Source: Candidatus Nitrotoga sp. CP45
Lineage (GTDB): Bacteria; Pseudomonadota; Gammaproteobacteria; Burkholderiales; Gallionellaceae
Reading direction: 5' to 3'
Assembly (NCBI GenBank): GCA_945874105.1
Contig: CAMCFJ010000001.1
Coordinates: 1 to 64,000, forward strand
Length of the DNA stretch: 64,000 bases
Below, piece by piece: positions 27,840 to 37,597 of this stretch (within the stretch, counting starts at the first letter, position 1; every line of letters starts with the position of its first letter). The position numbers and the translations under genes are program-made. The notes beneath the pieces were generated by a model. It saw only the letters and a list, made by a program, of their open reading frames with translations. It made no database searches and was not told where the DNA came from.

Positions 27840-28934
27840 TTATGTTTTTTGCATCACAATTTTAGGGAATGCCGCGCTATAGTCTTGCGCCATTTCAGCA
27901 ATTTTTACCGCCACACGCCGCGCAATCTGTTTGTACTCCTTGGCAATTGTACCGTCTGGGTCGGCCGCTACGGTGGGTTTGCCGGAATCAGCGTGCTCGC
28001 GGATGCGGATATCCAAAGGCAATGAGCCGAGAAACTCTGCTTGGTAGTCGTTACACATTTTTTCTGCTCCGCCGCTCCCGAAAATATGTTCCTCATGCCC
28101 ACATTTCGAGCAGATATGCGTGCTCATGTTTTCCACGATACCCAGTATTTTAATGCTCACCTTCTCGAACATCTTGAGTCCCTTGCGCGCATCCATCAGT
28201 GCGATGTCCTGCGGAGTGGTCACAATGATTGCCCCGGTCACCGGTACTTTTTGCGACAGAGTCAGCTGGATATCGCCAGTGCCGGGCGGCATGTCCACCA
28301 CCAGATAGTCCAGCCCATCCCAGCGCGTCTGATTCAACAATTGATCCAGCGCTTGAGTGACCATCGGGCCGCGCCAGACCATCGGCACGTCCTCGCCTTG
28401 AATCATGAAGCCGATGGACATCACCTGCAACCCATGTCCCTGCATAGGCTCGACCGACTTGCCATCACGCGAGATGGGCTCGCCTTTGATGCCCATCATG
28501 GTGGGCAGGGAAGGGCCGTAAATATCCGCATCCAGAATCCCGACGCGGGCACCTTCCGCAGCCAGGGCCAGCGCCAGATTTACCGCCGTAGTGGATTTAC
28601 CCACACCGCCTTTGCCGCTAGCCACCGCAATAATATTCTTTACCCCATCAACCAGCTTTACGCCGCGCTGCACAGCATGAGGCACGACTTTGCTGCTCAC
28701 ATTCACTGCAAGAGTGTCGATCCCTGGTAAAGCGCTACGCAGGTGATTTTCCACCATCAACCGTATCTCGTCCCACACGCTTTTTGCTGGGTAGCCAAGC
28801 AGAATGTCGAGCGATAAATTATCGCCGCTGATCTTTATATTTTTTACCGACTTGCCCGCTACAAAGTCTTTTTTTGTATTGGGGTCAATCAACTTTGCCA
28901 GTGCGGCCTGTACGTCTGCGTCGGTAAAACTCAT
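27840..28934 (-). CDS. apbC: Iron-sulfur cluster carrier ATPase Mrp/ApbC
   Basis: A P-loop ATPase of the Mrp/NBP35 family that carries [4Fe-4S] clusters to apoproteins in the cytosol. The start at 28934 is chosen for its GGAG box 6 nt upstream; the TTG 15 bp earlier would include that box. The 364 residues comprise an N-terminal MIP18/DUF59-type domain (~1-95), then the deviant Walker A GKGGVGKST, Walker B region DYLVVDMPPGTGD and the cluster-binding CSKCGHEEHIFG pair (CxxC). It is divergent from metG with ~115 bp between, the common mrp-metG arrangement. Confidence 0.95.
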   Translation of the reverse strand: MSFTDADVQAALAKLIDPNTKKDFVAGKSVKNIKISGDNLSLDILLGYPAKSVWDEIRLMVENHLRSALPGIDTLAVNVSSKVVPHAVQRGVKLVDGVKNIIAVASGKGGVGKSTTAVNLALALAAEGARVGILDADIYGPSLPTMMGIKGEPISRDGKSVEPMQGHGLQVMSIGFMIQGEDVPMVWRGPMVTQALDQLLNQTRWDGLDYLVVDMPPGTGDIQLTLSQKVPVTGAIIVTTPQDIALMDARKGLKMFEKVSIKILGIVENMSTHICSKCGHEEHIFGSGGAEKMCNDYQAEFLGSLPLDIRIREHADSGKPTVAADPDGTIAKEYKQIARRVAVKIAEMAQDYSAAFPKIVMQKT

Positions 28935-29048
28935 GCACTGCTCCTGCAATTAAAACGATAGGGGGCAAGCATTCTACCCAAGATTCCCCGTCACGCCTAT
29001 AGATCAATTTTGCTACAATTACGGCCCTTTACAAGGGGTTTTCCATAT

Positions 29049-31211
29049 ATGTCGCGCAAGATACTGGTTACGTCCGCATTGCCTTATGCCAATGGCAGTA
29101 TTCACTTGGGCCATTTGGTCGAATACATTCAGACTGATATATGGGTGCGCTTCCAAAAAATGCTGGGCAACACGTGTCATTATGTTTGTGCTGACGATAC
29201 TCACGGCACGCCTGTCATGCTTCGCGCCGAAAAGGAAGGTATTACCCCGGAACAATTGATAGATCGCGTGTGGCATGAGCATAAGGCAGACTTCGACGGA
29301 TTCCATGTCGAGTTCGACCACTACGGCAGCACCAATGGCGCCGAGACCAAGGAATACGCGCAGACGATTTATCGCAATCTCAAAGCCGCTGGCTTGATTG
29401 AAGTGCGTTCAGTCGAGCAGTTCTATGACCCCGTCAAGAACATGTTTCTACCGGACCGTTTCATCAAGGGCGAATGCCCGAAGTGCCACGCCAAGGATCA
29501 ATACGGCGACAACTGCGAAGCGTGCGGCACCACCTACGCGCCCATTGAACTGATCAACCCCTACTCCGCCGTGTCAGGTGCGCAACCTGAGCGGCGCAAT
29601 TCCGACCATTACTTTTTCAAACTCTCCGATCTGCGTTGCCAGGAATTCCTGCGCAAGTGGACGCGTAGCGATACGCTCCAATCGGAAGCCTCGAACAAGA
29701 TGCAGGAATGGCTGGGCAGCGAAAGCGAAAACAAATTATCAGACTGGGACATCTCGCGCGATGCGCCCTATTTCGGCTTCGAGATACCCGATGCGCCAGG
29801 CAAATATTTTTACGTGTGGCTGGATGCGCCGGTGGGCTACATGGGCAGCTTCAAAAAGCTGTGCGATGCCAAAGGCATAGATTTCGACGATTACTGGAAA
29901 CAGGGTTCCGATACCGAGTTGTACCACTTCATCGGCAAGGATATCCTTTACTTCCACGCCTTGTTCTGGCCCGCGATGCTGCAACACGCCGGTTTTCGCA
30001 CCCCGACCAAACTATTCGCGCACGGCTTTCTTACGGTGAATGGCGAGAAAATGAGCAAGTCGCGCGGCACGTTCATCACCGCCGGCAGCTACCTTAAACA
30101 GGGACTCAACCCGGAATATTTGCGCTACTACTACGCTGCGAAACTCAACGGCACGATGGAAGACCTCGACCTGAGTCTTGAAGATTTTGTGGCGAAGGTG
30201 AACAGTGATTTGATTGGGAAGTACGTCAACATCGCCAGTCGATGTGCGGGATTTGTGAACAAAATTTTCAATGGGAAAATTCCACTTGTCCGAATAGGAT
30301 CAATCGAAGACGAGAATGGAAAACGTACAGCCCCTAATTGGTCTGGATTGAGGGGAATCATTCACTCTTCGGAGAAAATCGCAGATGCCTACAATCAGAG
30401 GGACTTTGGTAAAGCGCTGCGGCTGATTATGGCATTAGCTGATGAAACTAATCGGTACATTGATGAAAAAGAGCCTTGGGTGGTTGCAAAACGAGCTCTC
30501 GACAACTCCGTTGAATATGACAATCTGGCAGATTGTTGCGCCAACGCATTAAATGCCTTCCGGCTACTCACTCTCTATCTGAAGCCTGTGCTGCCCATGC
30601 TTGCTGAGAACGTAGAGACCTTCTTCAATATCCCACCGCTTAAATGGGACGATGCGCAAACACTCTTGTCTGCCGACCACCACATCAATCCCTATAAACA
30701 CTTGATGACCCGCATAGACCAAAAACAAATAGACGCCATGATCGAAGCCAACAAAGAAACCCTCGCACCTGCAACAGACACTCATTCACCAGCGCGCCAT
30801 GCCGAAGCGCAGCAACACACACCCTCTCCCCTAGCCCCTCTCCCGCCAGCGGGAGAGGGGAACAAGATTGCTCCCGTTGCCGAGACCATCAGCATCGACG
30901 AATTCAATAAGGTGGATTTGCGCGTGGCGAAAATAGTCAACGCCGAGCATGTGGAAGGTGCGGAGAAACTGCTGAAACTGACGTTGGACATCGGCGAAGC
31001 ACAACCGCGTACCGTGTTCGCAGGCATCAAATCGGCATACGATCCGGAAAAATTAAAGGGTCGCATGACGGTGATGGTTGCTAATCTTGCGCCACGCAAG
31101 ATGAAATTCGGTTTATCGGAAGGCATGGTGCTGGCGGCTTCCGGCGATGCGCCCGGTTTATTCATCCTGAGTCCGGACGATGGCGCACAACCTGGCATGA
31201 GGATTAAGTAG
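29049..31211 (+). CDS. metG: Methionyl-tRNA synthetase
   Basis: MetG charges tRNA-Met and initiator tRNA. The 720-residue class I enzyme starts at 29049 ([16 protein letters not shown]), with AAGGGG upstream; an earlier in-frame codon adds 13 untypical residues. HLGH is the HIGH-type motif, zinc cysteines lie in [18 protein letters not shown], and [11 protein letters not shown] is the KMSKS loop. A C-terminal EMAP/Trbp111-like tRNA-binding domain (about 610-720, from [16 protein letters not shown]) forms dimers. The linker between the anticodon domain and this domain contains [14 protein letters not shown], coded by a palindromic intergenic-type repeat. The stop codon is followed at once by an IS200/IS605 remnant. 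Confidence 0.97.
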   Translation: MSRKILVTSALPYANGSIHLGHLVEYIQTDIWVRFQKMLGNTCHYVCADDTHGTPVMLRAEKEGITPEQLIDRVWHEHKADFDGFHVEFDHYGSTNGAETKEYAQTIYRNLKAAGLIEVRSVEQFYDPVKNMFLPDRFIKGECPKCHAKDQYGDNCEACGTTYAPIELINPYSAVSGAQPERRNSDHYFFKLSDLRCQEFLRKWTRSDTLQSEASNKMQEWLGSESENKLSDWDISRDAPYFGFEIPDAPGKYFYVWLDAPVGYMGSFKKLCDAKGIDFDDYWKQGSDTELYHFIGKDILYFHALFWPAMLQHAGFRTPTKLFAHGFLTVNGEKMSKSRGTFITAGSYLKQGLNPEYLRYYYAAKLNGTMEDLDLSLEDFVAKVNSDLIGKYVNIASRCAGFVNKIFNGKIPLVRIGSIEDENGKRTAPNWSGLRGIIHSSEKIADAYNQRDFGKALRLIMALADETNRYIDEKEPWVVAKRALDNSVEYDNLADCCANALNAFRLLTLYLKPVLPMLAENVETFFNIPPLKWDDAQTLLSADHHINPYKHLMTRIDQKQIDAMIEANKETLAPATDTHSPARHAEAQQHTPSPLAPLPPAGEGNKIAPVAETISIDEFNKVDLRVAKIVNAEHVEGAEKLLKLTLDIGEAQPRTVFAGIKSAYDPEKLKGRMTVMVANLAPRKMKFGLSEGMVLAASGDAPGLFILSPDDGAQPGMRIK
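30822..30860. repeat. Palindromic GC-rich repeat inside metG
   Basis: The stretch includes a perfect 11-bp stem CCCCTCTCCCG (30835-30845) / CGGGAGAGGGG (30850-30860) with a 4-nt loop. It is preceded by a further CCCTCTCCCCTAG unit. This is the form of a known dispersed extragenic palindrome, here translated in frame as the metG linker. Confidence 0.75.
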
Positions 31212-31463
31212 TCCGCTCCAAGAAGCAGGCCGAATTTTTCAGCCCCTGAAAAAGAAATACTGGGGCAGGCCCTTTTGGGCGAGAGGGTACTTTTGTGCCA
31301 CGGTAGGCCAGATGACGGAAGCAATGATAGAGCAATATTTTGAGCATCATTTTGAGCCTAAGCCGAACGATGATTTTAAAATGGAACCCGATTAGGACGC
31401 ATCGTTTAGGCGATGCGTATCCGGACTATCAGTCCGTAATTCAAATCCTCCGGCTTTAGCTGG
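31212..31463 (+). pseudogene. IS200/IS605-type transposase 3' remnant and right end
   Basis: The plus strand from 31252 to the TAG at 31395 translates as KKYWGRPFWARGYFCATVGQ followed by MTEAMIEQYFEHHFEP and a short acidic tail. This is the C-terminus of a Y1 (HUH) transposase of the IS200/IS605 type. The preceding segment (31214-31249, reading RSKKQAEFFSP) is one frame off, so a frameshift lies between; everything further upstream is missing. After the stop, hairpins GCATCG/CGATGC (31399-31416), CGGACT/AGTCCG (31422-31436) and CCGGC-TTTA-GCTGG (31450-31463) look like the subterminal and right-end structures used by such elements. The remnant starts right after metG. Confidence 0.8.
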
Positions 31464-33077
31464 TGATTGCTTAGCCCCCGTTCTGGATAATTTAGTCACC
31501 CTTGCGGCGACAGCAGGCTCAAACAAACCAAGAAATCCACGTCCATTCATTTCACTCATCAGAATTTTTGCCCGGGCAAGCTGCTTGACGGTTATTTCTT
31601 CAACCCTTGTTGAGTCGTGTAAGAGAGCGTGTAACGCTGCGGCTAGATGTTCATAGTCCTTTTGCAGAAAATAAACACCGTTATCCTGCATAACTTCACG
31701 GACGGCTGGCAAACCATAGGCAAAAACGGGAGTTCCCGCCAACATCGCTTCGAATACAGGGAGACAAAAACCCTCATCCTCACTCATCGAAACGTACGCT
31801 GATGCAGAAGCGTAATGCTCTGCAAGTTGAGTGTCGGTAACACTGCCAGCCCAATGCACTTTCCCTGCCGGCAATTTTAATTGCATCAACTCGACCCATT
31901 TCAAATAGTTCCAATAAGCCTTGTCAGCACCACCACCGACAATCCATAGCTCGGCATCAGCATTTAACTTGAGATATGCCCCAAACAGCTCCAGTAGGTG
32001 CTCAATTTTTTTATGACTCTTGATCCGGCCAACATAAAGTAGTTTTGTTTTATTCTCCAGATGTTTAGAGGGAGCATTTTGAGCAGAACCAGCACTCATC
32101 AAGCGCGGGGGGATCACTCTTATGTCATCTACACAAAGGCCAAGATCATCATCGAACATGGAAACGAGGGTGGCCGCAGAAACCCTGGAGTTGGCTGCAA
32201 GCAGATCAAATTTTTGCAAGAGCGCCATTTGCGCGATACCTTTCAAACAGGTCACGCTCAACTCAGGATCGAAAACCTGAAGAAGCTCTGGTTTGGTCAC
32301 GCCGTGAAAGTAAGCAATAAGACGCTTAACTTTCAAGCTCAGCAGGTGCTCCAAATTAGGATCAAAAGTCGAGAAAAAATAAAGTAATTGATCATCCGCA
32401 GCAATGTCAGTCACTAATCGATCAACCCTCCGTACCATATCGTTGAGAGCAAGGTCAGTATTTTCAGCATATATTTCGACTGGAATATTGTTTTGTTGGA
32501 GCAGCTTAAAAACATCGAGGCACAAATTTCCAACGGCATCACGAGGGAAAATATTCCGTGAAACAATACGAACGGTGCTTGTTCGTGGGAATACGTAGGT
32601 CAATGTGGCAAACCTTGGTAGTGACCATTCGCGACTAAAGCCTGTTCGAAATTTGGCCAAGTCCTTCCGGCTCTTAAAGGCGGGTACTTTATCCTGATAG
32701 ACGATTGCATTGGTGATGTTGGCACGCAATACAGCGTTGATCACTAATCGTTTAAAGGGAACCTTGCAATCATTTTCCCAAAAGTGAGCAGGAGGAAGCT
32801 CGCCAAGTTCACAGCGAACAATGCCGCCCTCAATACTCAGGAGACCTTTTTCAAAATTTGACAACCGATTTACGGGAAATTTCCACCACCCGAGGTGACC
32901 ATCTGGGTGTACCGGATTGTCTAAATCGTAAACATCGATGACCACGGACAAGTCTGAGTCAATCGCTTGGGTAGAGAGCCTACATTCAAACAGACCGCCA
33001 TCAGCTAGCACAATTTCAGAGTTCACGAAATTAATCGTGCTCAACGCTCCCGGTACATGCTTCAAGCTTGCCCCCAT
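31392..33077 (-). CDS. Glycosyltransferase family 4, with novel N-terminal domain
   Basis: A 561-residue cytosolic or peripheral glycosyltransferase, last gene of the polysaccharide operon. Residues ~1-130 form a beta-rich domain I do not recognise. The GT-B part follows from ~165, with TKLLYVGRIKSHKKIEHLLELF and the nucleotide-sugar E-x7-E motif in EDEGFCLPVFEAMLAGTPV. The start overlaps the preceding gene's stop by 16 bp, implying translational coupling. The last 23 codons (AKAGGFELRTDSPDTHRLND...) are read from the antisense strand of an IS200/IS605 end, so the original C-terminus was replaced. The E-x7-E region is far from the tail, so activity may be kept. Donor and acceptor sugars are unknown. 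Confidence 0.85.
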   Translation of the reverse strand: MGASLKHVPGALSTINFVNSEIVLADGGLFECRLSTQAIDSDLSVVIDVYDLDNPVHPDGHLGWWKFPVNRLSNFEKGLLSIEGGIVRCELGELPPAHFWENDCKVPFKRLVINAVLRANITNAIVYQDKVPAFKSRKDLAKFRTGFSREWSLPRFATLTYVFPRTSTVRIVSRNIFPRDAVGNLCLDVFKLLQQNNIPVEIYAENTDLALNDMVRRVDRLVTDIAADDQLLYFFSTFDPNLEHLLSLKVKRLIAYFHGVTKPELLQVFDPELSVTCLKGIAQMALLQKFDLLAANSRVSAATLVSMFDDDLGLCVDDIRVIPPRLMSAGSAQNAPSKHLENKTKLLYVGRIKSHKKIEHLLELFGAYLKLNADAELWIVGGGADKAYWNYLKWVELMQLKLPAGKVHWAGSVTDTQLAEHYASASAYVSMSEDEGFCLPVFEAMLAGTPVFAYGLPAVREVMQDNGVYFLQKDYEHLAAALHALLHDSTRVEEITVKQLARAKILMSEMNGRGFLGLFEPAVAARVTKLSRTGAKQSPAKAGGFELRTDSPDTHRLNDAS

Positions 33078-35197
33078 TTGCTTTTAATTTTGGCAACAAA
33101 CATTTTGGTCATTTCTATGTAGCGCATGCCATTGCCCAAGGACGGTTCAATATGGGTGTTTTCATGAAATTCATTAAAAGTAGAGATCATTACCAAATGC
33201 GGCTGCACCACCAGCTGCTCTATAAACCGCATCCCCTTTTGGTAGGTCTCGCCTTCCCTCCTGGATATGGAGCGGTAGGGGTTGCCTACACGGTTTTCTG
33301 CATCCAGCCCTGTATCGTCATATCCTGGTGACAACGCCGCGATGCGATAACGCATGCCAGCTTTGTCCGCCCCCCTGTACGCAGTAGCCCAAACCTTGCT
33401 CCAATTATTTTCCGCCGACAATTCAAGCGGAGAAAAAGGAACAAATCCATCGAAGAATCCAAAAGTCAACTTTGTTTCATCCACCTCATTCGGTAGGCGC
33501 AAACTGACCGCCAAATTTGAAAAGCATGCCGCAGACTCTTTCAATGACGAAATCAATCGCTTGTTGCCATCGTAGGCACTTGACCAGAACCAGAATAGAA
33601 CTGGTTTGTTATCTAAGTGAAGGTAATTGGGGTGTTCCGCATACAGTTTCGTCAGCATGAGTATTGTACGTACCAATTCCACCGCATCATCAGAATAGGG
33701 CGCAAGCTGTACGGCAAACCGCAATTTGCTATTTGTTTTTTTAGCTATATCAAATACATGATGAATCCCCATCAGCTCCGAATCATTTACACCACCGGCA
33801 TCGACGTGCAAATTAAGAATGATGTAGTCCAAGTCCATTTGTGCAAACAGATCAAAGTGAAACTTTATCGTCTGCCCTTTAATTGAGCTGTAATAGCCAA
33901 GCAGTGGCTTATCGGCGGCATGTCCACTGGCAGCGTTGTCGTTCCAATGGGCGGCACCGAATCCCTCACCGTACCAAAGGTAGTACTGAATGCCTATCAG
34001 CGTCTTACCGTCTGTGGTGCTCGACACCGTGGGCTTTCCGTCGGTAGATGAATGCCAAGTGTCCAATAAAATTCTTTCCAAGTCGTCAGCAGCGCGCTTC
34101 CAGGTGAACTTTTGTGCAGCCAGCTGACCTGTCGCCCCCATACGTCGTGCAATATCAGGATTTCTTTGCAGATAAGTAATTTTCTCTGCAAAGGCCGACG
34201 GGAAAGGCGGTATTAGAAAAGAATAGTCTGGGTGACAGGCTTCAACATAGCCCCCCTGATTTACTGCGATGACCGGCCTGCCCGCAGCCATGGCTTCCAA
34301 CACCACAATGCCAAATGGCTCGTTCACAGGTGAAAACAAGAATGCGCAGGCACGGGCCAAAACCAAGCCAAGTTCGCGATTACTCAAACCTGAAAGAAAA
34401 AATACTCGATCTTCGACGCCGAGCTTGGCGGCTATCTCAAGTAAACGCTCCTTCTCAGGCCCCGATCCGATCACTATCAATTGCGTATCGTCAGTCAGCG
34501 CTATGGCCTCGATCAGCAGATTAACCCGCTTTTGTGGCCAGAGCTGACTGATGGTGACAAAAAGATTGGGGTCGATGGGTAGATCAATGAATACTTCTGG
34601 TTCCACACCTGGATAAACCACATCCTTAACCGCTACACCATAAACATTTTCCAGATAACGGGCGGAGTAGGCACTGTTGGCTACGATGCGATCCGGCTTG
34701 GCCGCTTTGTCCATGGCATCAATGGAACTGAGGTAGGCCTCATAAAGCGAATTACCAATTCGGTCGTAACTGTATTTCGGGTAGATATGGATGTTGCGCA
34801 CAACCCCCTCCCCAGTATTTTCGAAATTTTGGTCAAATCTCAAGTCATGCAAGACTCGTAGCGGCTCATGCGGGAACCACACCATGGGGTGCAAGTCGAC
34901 CAAGTGTGTCGGCCATAAGTGCGTGTGGTACAAATCATGCTGGCCAATCTCTTGACGCCAAATTTTCGGCAATAGCAAGGCATTCAAGAGCATCGAATGT
35001 TCACCGTCAAAGTATTGCGTTAACTTGCATCTCTGAACGCGCTCACTAATTCCATGTTCAATCAGTAAATCATCCGAATAACTGGTTGAGTACAAGGTGA
35101 TTTCATGGTTGGCTTGCCATTCGCGCACACACTCAATTAGATAGCGTTCAGCTCCACCATATTTTTGAAGAAACGGAATTATTATTGCTATATTCAT
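33062..35197 (-). CDS. GT4 glycosyltransferase fused to a WbsX/GH99-like domain
   Basis: A 711-residue two-domain enzyme. Residues 1-385 are a GT-B glycosyltransferase: MNIAIIIPFLQKYGGAERYL, SQLWPQKRVNLLIEAI, and E-x7-E in EPFGIVVLEAMAAGRPV. A linker with a doubled S/T-T-D-G-K motif (384-399) leads to a domain from 400 to 711 that resembles the WbsX/GH99-like family found in O-antigen and capsule clusters: IGIQYYLWYGEGFGAAHWND, LDYIILNLHVD, KPVLFWFWSSAYDG and MISTFNEFHENTHIEP. GH99 proper are endo-alpha-mannosidases; WbsX-type domains are usually annotated as transferases without proof. The fusion suggests addition and trimming or a second transfer on the same chain. It lies in the exporter operon after a 247-bp gap. 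Confidence 0.85.
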   Translation of the reverse strand: MNIAIIIPFLQKYGGAERYLIECVREWQANHEITLYSTSYSDDLLIEHGISERVQRCKLTQYFDGEHSMLLNALLLPKIWRQEIGQHDLYHTHLWPTHLVDLHPMVWFPHEPLRVLHDLRFDQNFENTGEGVVRNIHIYPKYSYDRIGNSLYEAYLSSIDAMDKAAKPDRIVANSAYSARYLENVYGVAVKDVVYPGVEPEVFIDLPIDPNLFVTISQLWPQKRVNLLIEAIALTDDTQLIVIGSGPEKERLLEIAAKLGVEDRVFFLSGLSNRELGLVLARACAFLFSPVNEPFGIVVLEAMAAGRPVIAVNQGGYVEACHPDYSFLIPPFPSAFAEKITYLQRNPDIARRMGATGQLAAQKFTWKRAADDLERILLDTWHSSTDGKPTVSSTTDGKTLIGIQYYLWYGEGFGAAHWNDNAASGHAADKPLLGYYSSIKGQTIKFHFDLFAQMDLDYIILNLHVDAGGVNDSELMGIHHVFDIAKKTNSKLRFAVQLAPYSDDAVELVRTILMLTKLYAEHPNYLHLDNKPVLFWFWSSAYDGNKRLISSLKESAACFSNLAVSLRLPNEVDETKLTFGFFDGFVPFSPLELSAENNWSKVWATAYRGADKAGMRYRIAALSPGYDDTGLDAENRVGNPYRSISRREGETYQKGMRFIEQLVVQPHLVMISTFNEFHENTHIEPSLGNGMRYIEMTKMFVAKIKSKWGQA

Positions 35198-35444
35198 TCA
35201 TCACCCTAGATCTAATTGCTTTGGAGCCTCTTGCAAAATCACAACTCTGAGCCTGATTTTCTGAGGTGAGAGGCGAAATTGGAGGGTGCAGGCTGCCATT
35301 TCTGGCATGGGTCGGTTTCGACACCAACATCATGAAGTCCACGAAATAAATACTATCCGACACACCCTGATTATGCAACGCTGGGATGTGATTCTGTCAG
35401 CGCAAAGTAGTAATGACCCCTTTCTCCCTTGCCCCCCGAGATCA
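35198..35444. other. 247-bp gap within the polysaccharide operon
   Basis: The only long break between the glycosyltransferase genes. It carries no convincing ORF. It is more G/C-rich than the flanks at 35270-35330 and may be the scar of a lost gene or insertion; I could not name the source. Confidence 0.4.
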
Positions 35445-36422
35445 TTACACGATGGCAGACATCGCTTGATAGGTGTCAACTAAATTTCGTACAGTATTTG
35501 ACCAAGCAAACTTTTTCGCCAAGTTGTGATTCCGCGCTCCTGGGTCCTCAGTTAAAACACGGTCGATACCTTGCCTAATGGATTCGCTTGATAACGGGTC
35601 TATGAAAATTGCGTTCTTTTCAAAATACTCAGTGGCGGAACCTTCGCTCGTAAGTACAAGTGACGCCCCTTGTGCTCCCGCTTCCAGCGCGGCCAAGCCC
35701 GGTGTTTCCAAGGTGCTAGGTAAGGCAAAAACATCGCACGCACTGTAGGCGGAGCGCAGTAGCGGAGAGTTGTGATCGAGTGGACCCAAGTAACTCACTT
35801 GCTTTCCACCCGTTTGTAAAACTTGCTGTAAGTACTCTGGTGTTCTGGCATGTCCGATCAAGATGAGTTGAACATAAGGAAAGGCTTTCATGGCTTCAGC
35901 TAGACGAAGCTGATTTTTTCGCGGCTCAATGTTGCCTACATTTAAGACAAAGCGCCCTTTGATTCCAAATTGGTCACGGAAGAGATTAGGATCCGCCGGC
36001 AGGAAAAAATCTTCCTCCACCCCGTTGTAAACAGTGACGAACTTTTCACGAGGCAACTCCAAGACTTTGGCAAGAGTTTCACACTCCATGTTTGAATTGG
36101 TGATCACTCGGTCTGCCAGACTGAGTTGAGCTCGGATTTCACTCAATGGATATTGGTCTTTAGTTTGCTCCGTAATCCAAAGGCTTGAAGAAACAACCAG
36201 GGGGAGGCCAAGCTGCTTGACGAAAGCACAAAAATGGGAAGACCCACCCACACACGAATAGAAGTGGACGATGTCATGCTCGAGGAAGCGCGGATTCCAC
36301 GGGTCAAACAGTGAAACGTCAATACCAAAAGCAGGCAAATGCTTTTTGTATGCCAATAGCTGCACTTCACCTCCGCCGGGTGTATGGAAAGCCATTGGGT
36401 AGGTAGCGAACAAAACCTTCAC
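35445..36422 (-). CDS. Glycosyltransferase family 4
   Basis: A 325-residue GT-B glycosyltransferase. MKVLFATYPMAFHTPGGGEV is the acceptor-side glycine loop, GRFVLNVGNIEPRKNQLRLA begins the donor domain, and STLETPGLAALEAGAQGASLV gives the E-x7-E-type donor site. No membrane segment or signal peptide is visible. The ATG overlaps the stop codon of the upstream glycosyltransferase by 4 bp (ATGA), so the two are translationally coupled. It probably adds one hexose in the repeat unit; the sugar cannot be read from sequence. It is shorter than most GT4 members because the N-terminal domain is compact. Confidence 0.87.
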   Translation of the reverse strand: MKVLFATYPMAFHTPGGGEVQLLAYKKHLPAFGIDVSLFDPWNPRFLEHDIVHFYSCVGGSSHFCAFVKQLGLPLVVSSSLWITEQTKDQYPLSEIRAQLSLADRVITNSNMECETLAKVLELPREKFVTVYNGVEEDFFLPADPNLFRDQFGIKGRFVLNVGNIEPRKNQLRLAEAMKAFPYVQLILIGHARTPEYLQQVLQTGGKQVSYLGPLDHNSPLLRSAYSACDVFALPSTLETPGLAALEAGAQGASLVLTSEGSATEYFEKNAIFIDPLSSESIRQGIDRVLTEDPGARNHNLAKKFAWSNTVRNLVDTYQAMSAIV

Positions 36423-37597
36423 TGACTCGCCTCCACAATGGCGAGCATTTTTTTAAGCCTGGCGAACCAGGTGTTTTCGCCGACAAAGGCAACGGCTTCT
36501 TCAGAAGTCAGTTTTCCACGCTGCAATTGCTCATTAATTGCAGCGATGAATTCCTCCGTGCTACCTGCCACCTTGAGCCCGGCACCGTGCTGCCTGGTAA
36601 AGTCAAGTAGCGTTGAAGCCACAGGCACTCCAGCAGCCAGGTACTCGAAATACTTCATCGGGAACATTGATTTGGTGTAATCGTTGATCAAAGTTGGCAA
36701 GGTGCCGACATCAATACCCCGCAAATAGATTGGCAGTTGGTTATAGGTTTTATGGCCCAAAAAATGAACATTTGGATGAGTACGGAGCTTTGCAACCCAA
36801 GGACTATTTGACTCCTCTTGCGCGTCCCCAATCAGTACAAAACTCCACTGTGGGCGACATATGGCGACGCTGTGTATCAGTTCAAAGTCGACTTTAAAGT
36901 CAGACAATGAGCCAATGTAGGCAATGCGCGGACTGGGAATGCTTGCAATGTCAGCTGGCAAAGTACCCTCTTTACGAGCCAAGCCAAAATGATCGCTATC
37001 GACCACATTAGGAAAATAATAGATTTCCGCATGAAATGGCTGGCATTTGTCTTTGAGCGCCTGGCTTGTTACGAAAACGGCATTGCACTTAGGTAATAAT
37101 CGCTGTTCCTCCGCATTAAACTTTTCGGCATCAATGCCCGGCATTGCGGATAAGTCATCAACACAATGATAGACAAGAGGGCCGCCCTGGATATTTTTTA
37201 TCGAGCTTTGCATGAATGGGTGATAAGTCCAAATCATCGGTTTTCTAAACCTATGTCGCTGCATAAAAAGCTTGATGCACAGGCGTAGCAAGCCTTGGTT
37301 AATTATTCGAATCAGCGTCCAGTGGTGCTTGAAGGGTATCGCAATGGGTGACAAGACCCAGACACCAGCTTCCACCTGTTTCGGAGGACGCAGCCCGCTC
37401 TTGAGGCGCTGCCAAATTCTTTTTAGATCTTTTGCATTAGCCGTTGGAGAGCGTAACCCAAGGCTTTCAATATAAAGCACGCGATAGCCCATGAGCGCCA
37501 AATGGTGAGCGGTATGCTGCTTGTTGGTCCAGTATGGGGTATCCCAATCTGCCGTAGCAAACAGCAGACAATCTTTAGTGATTGGCGTTGTGATCAT
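36419..37597 (-). CDS. Glycosyltransferase, GT-B fold
   Basis: A 392-residue glycosyltransferase of the GT1/GT4-like type seen in capsule and teichuronic acid clusters (TuaH-like). The N-terminal half includes CLLFATADWDTPYWTNKQHT and a VYHCVDDLSAMPGID segment typical of this subgroup. The donor half holds PRIAYIGSLSDFKVDFELI, and PMKYFEYLAAGVPVAST replaces the E-x7-E motif with the K-x-x-E-Y form. It overlaps both neighbours by 4 bp. The missing classical motif means the donor sugar is uncertain, but fold assignment is firm. Cytosolic; acts on the growing lipid-linked glycan. Confidence 0.83.
   Translation of the reverse strand: MITTPITKDCLLFATADWDTPYWTNKQHTAHHLALMGYRVLYIESLGLRSPTANAKDLKRIWQRLKSGLRPPKQVEAGVWVLSPIAIPFKHHWTLIRIINQGLLRLCIKLFMQRHRFRKPMIWTYHPFMQSSIKNIQGGPLVYHCVDDLSAMPGIDAEKFNAEEQRLLPKCNAVFVTSQALKDKCQPFHAEIYYFPNVVDSDHFGLARKEGTLPADIASIPSPRIAYIGSLSDFKVDFELIHSVAICRPQWSFVLIGDAQEESNSPWVAKLRTHPNVHFLGHKTYNQLPIYLRGIDVGTLPTLINDYTKSMFPMKYFEYLAAGVPVASTLLDFTRQHGAGLKVAGSTEEFIAAINEQLQRGKLTSEEAVAFVGENTWFARLKKMLAIVEASQ

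Noticed and set aside
28041-28730. 229-codon plus-strand ORF opposite apbC
   Set aside because: Antisense shadow rich in His and Arg; apbC covers the same bases with clear motifs.
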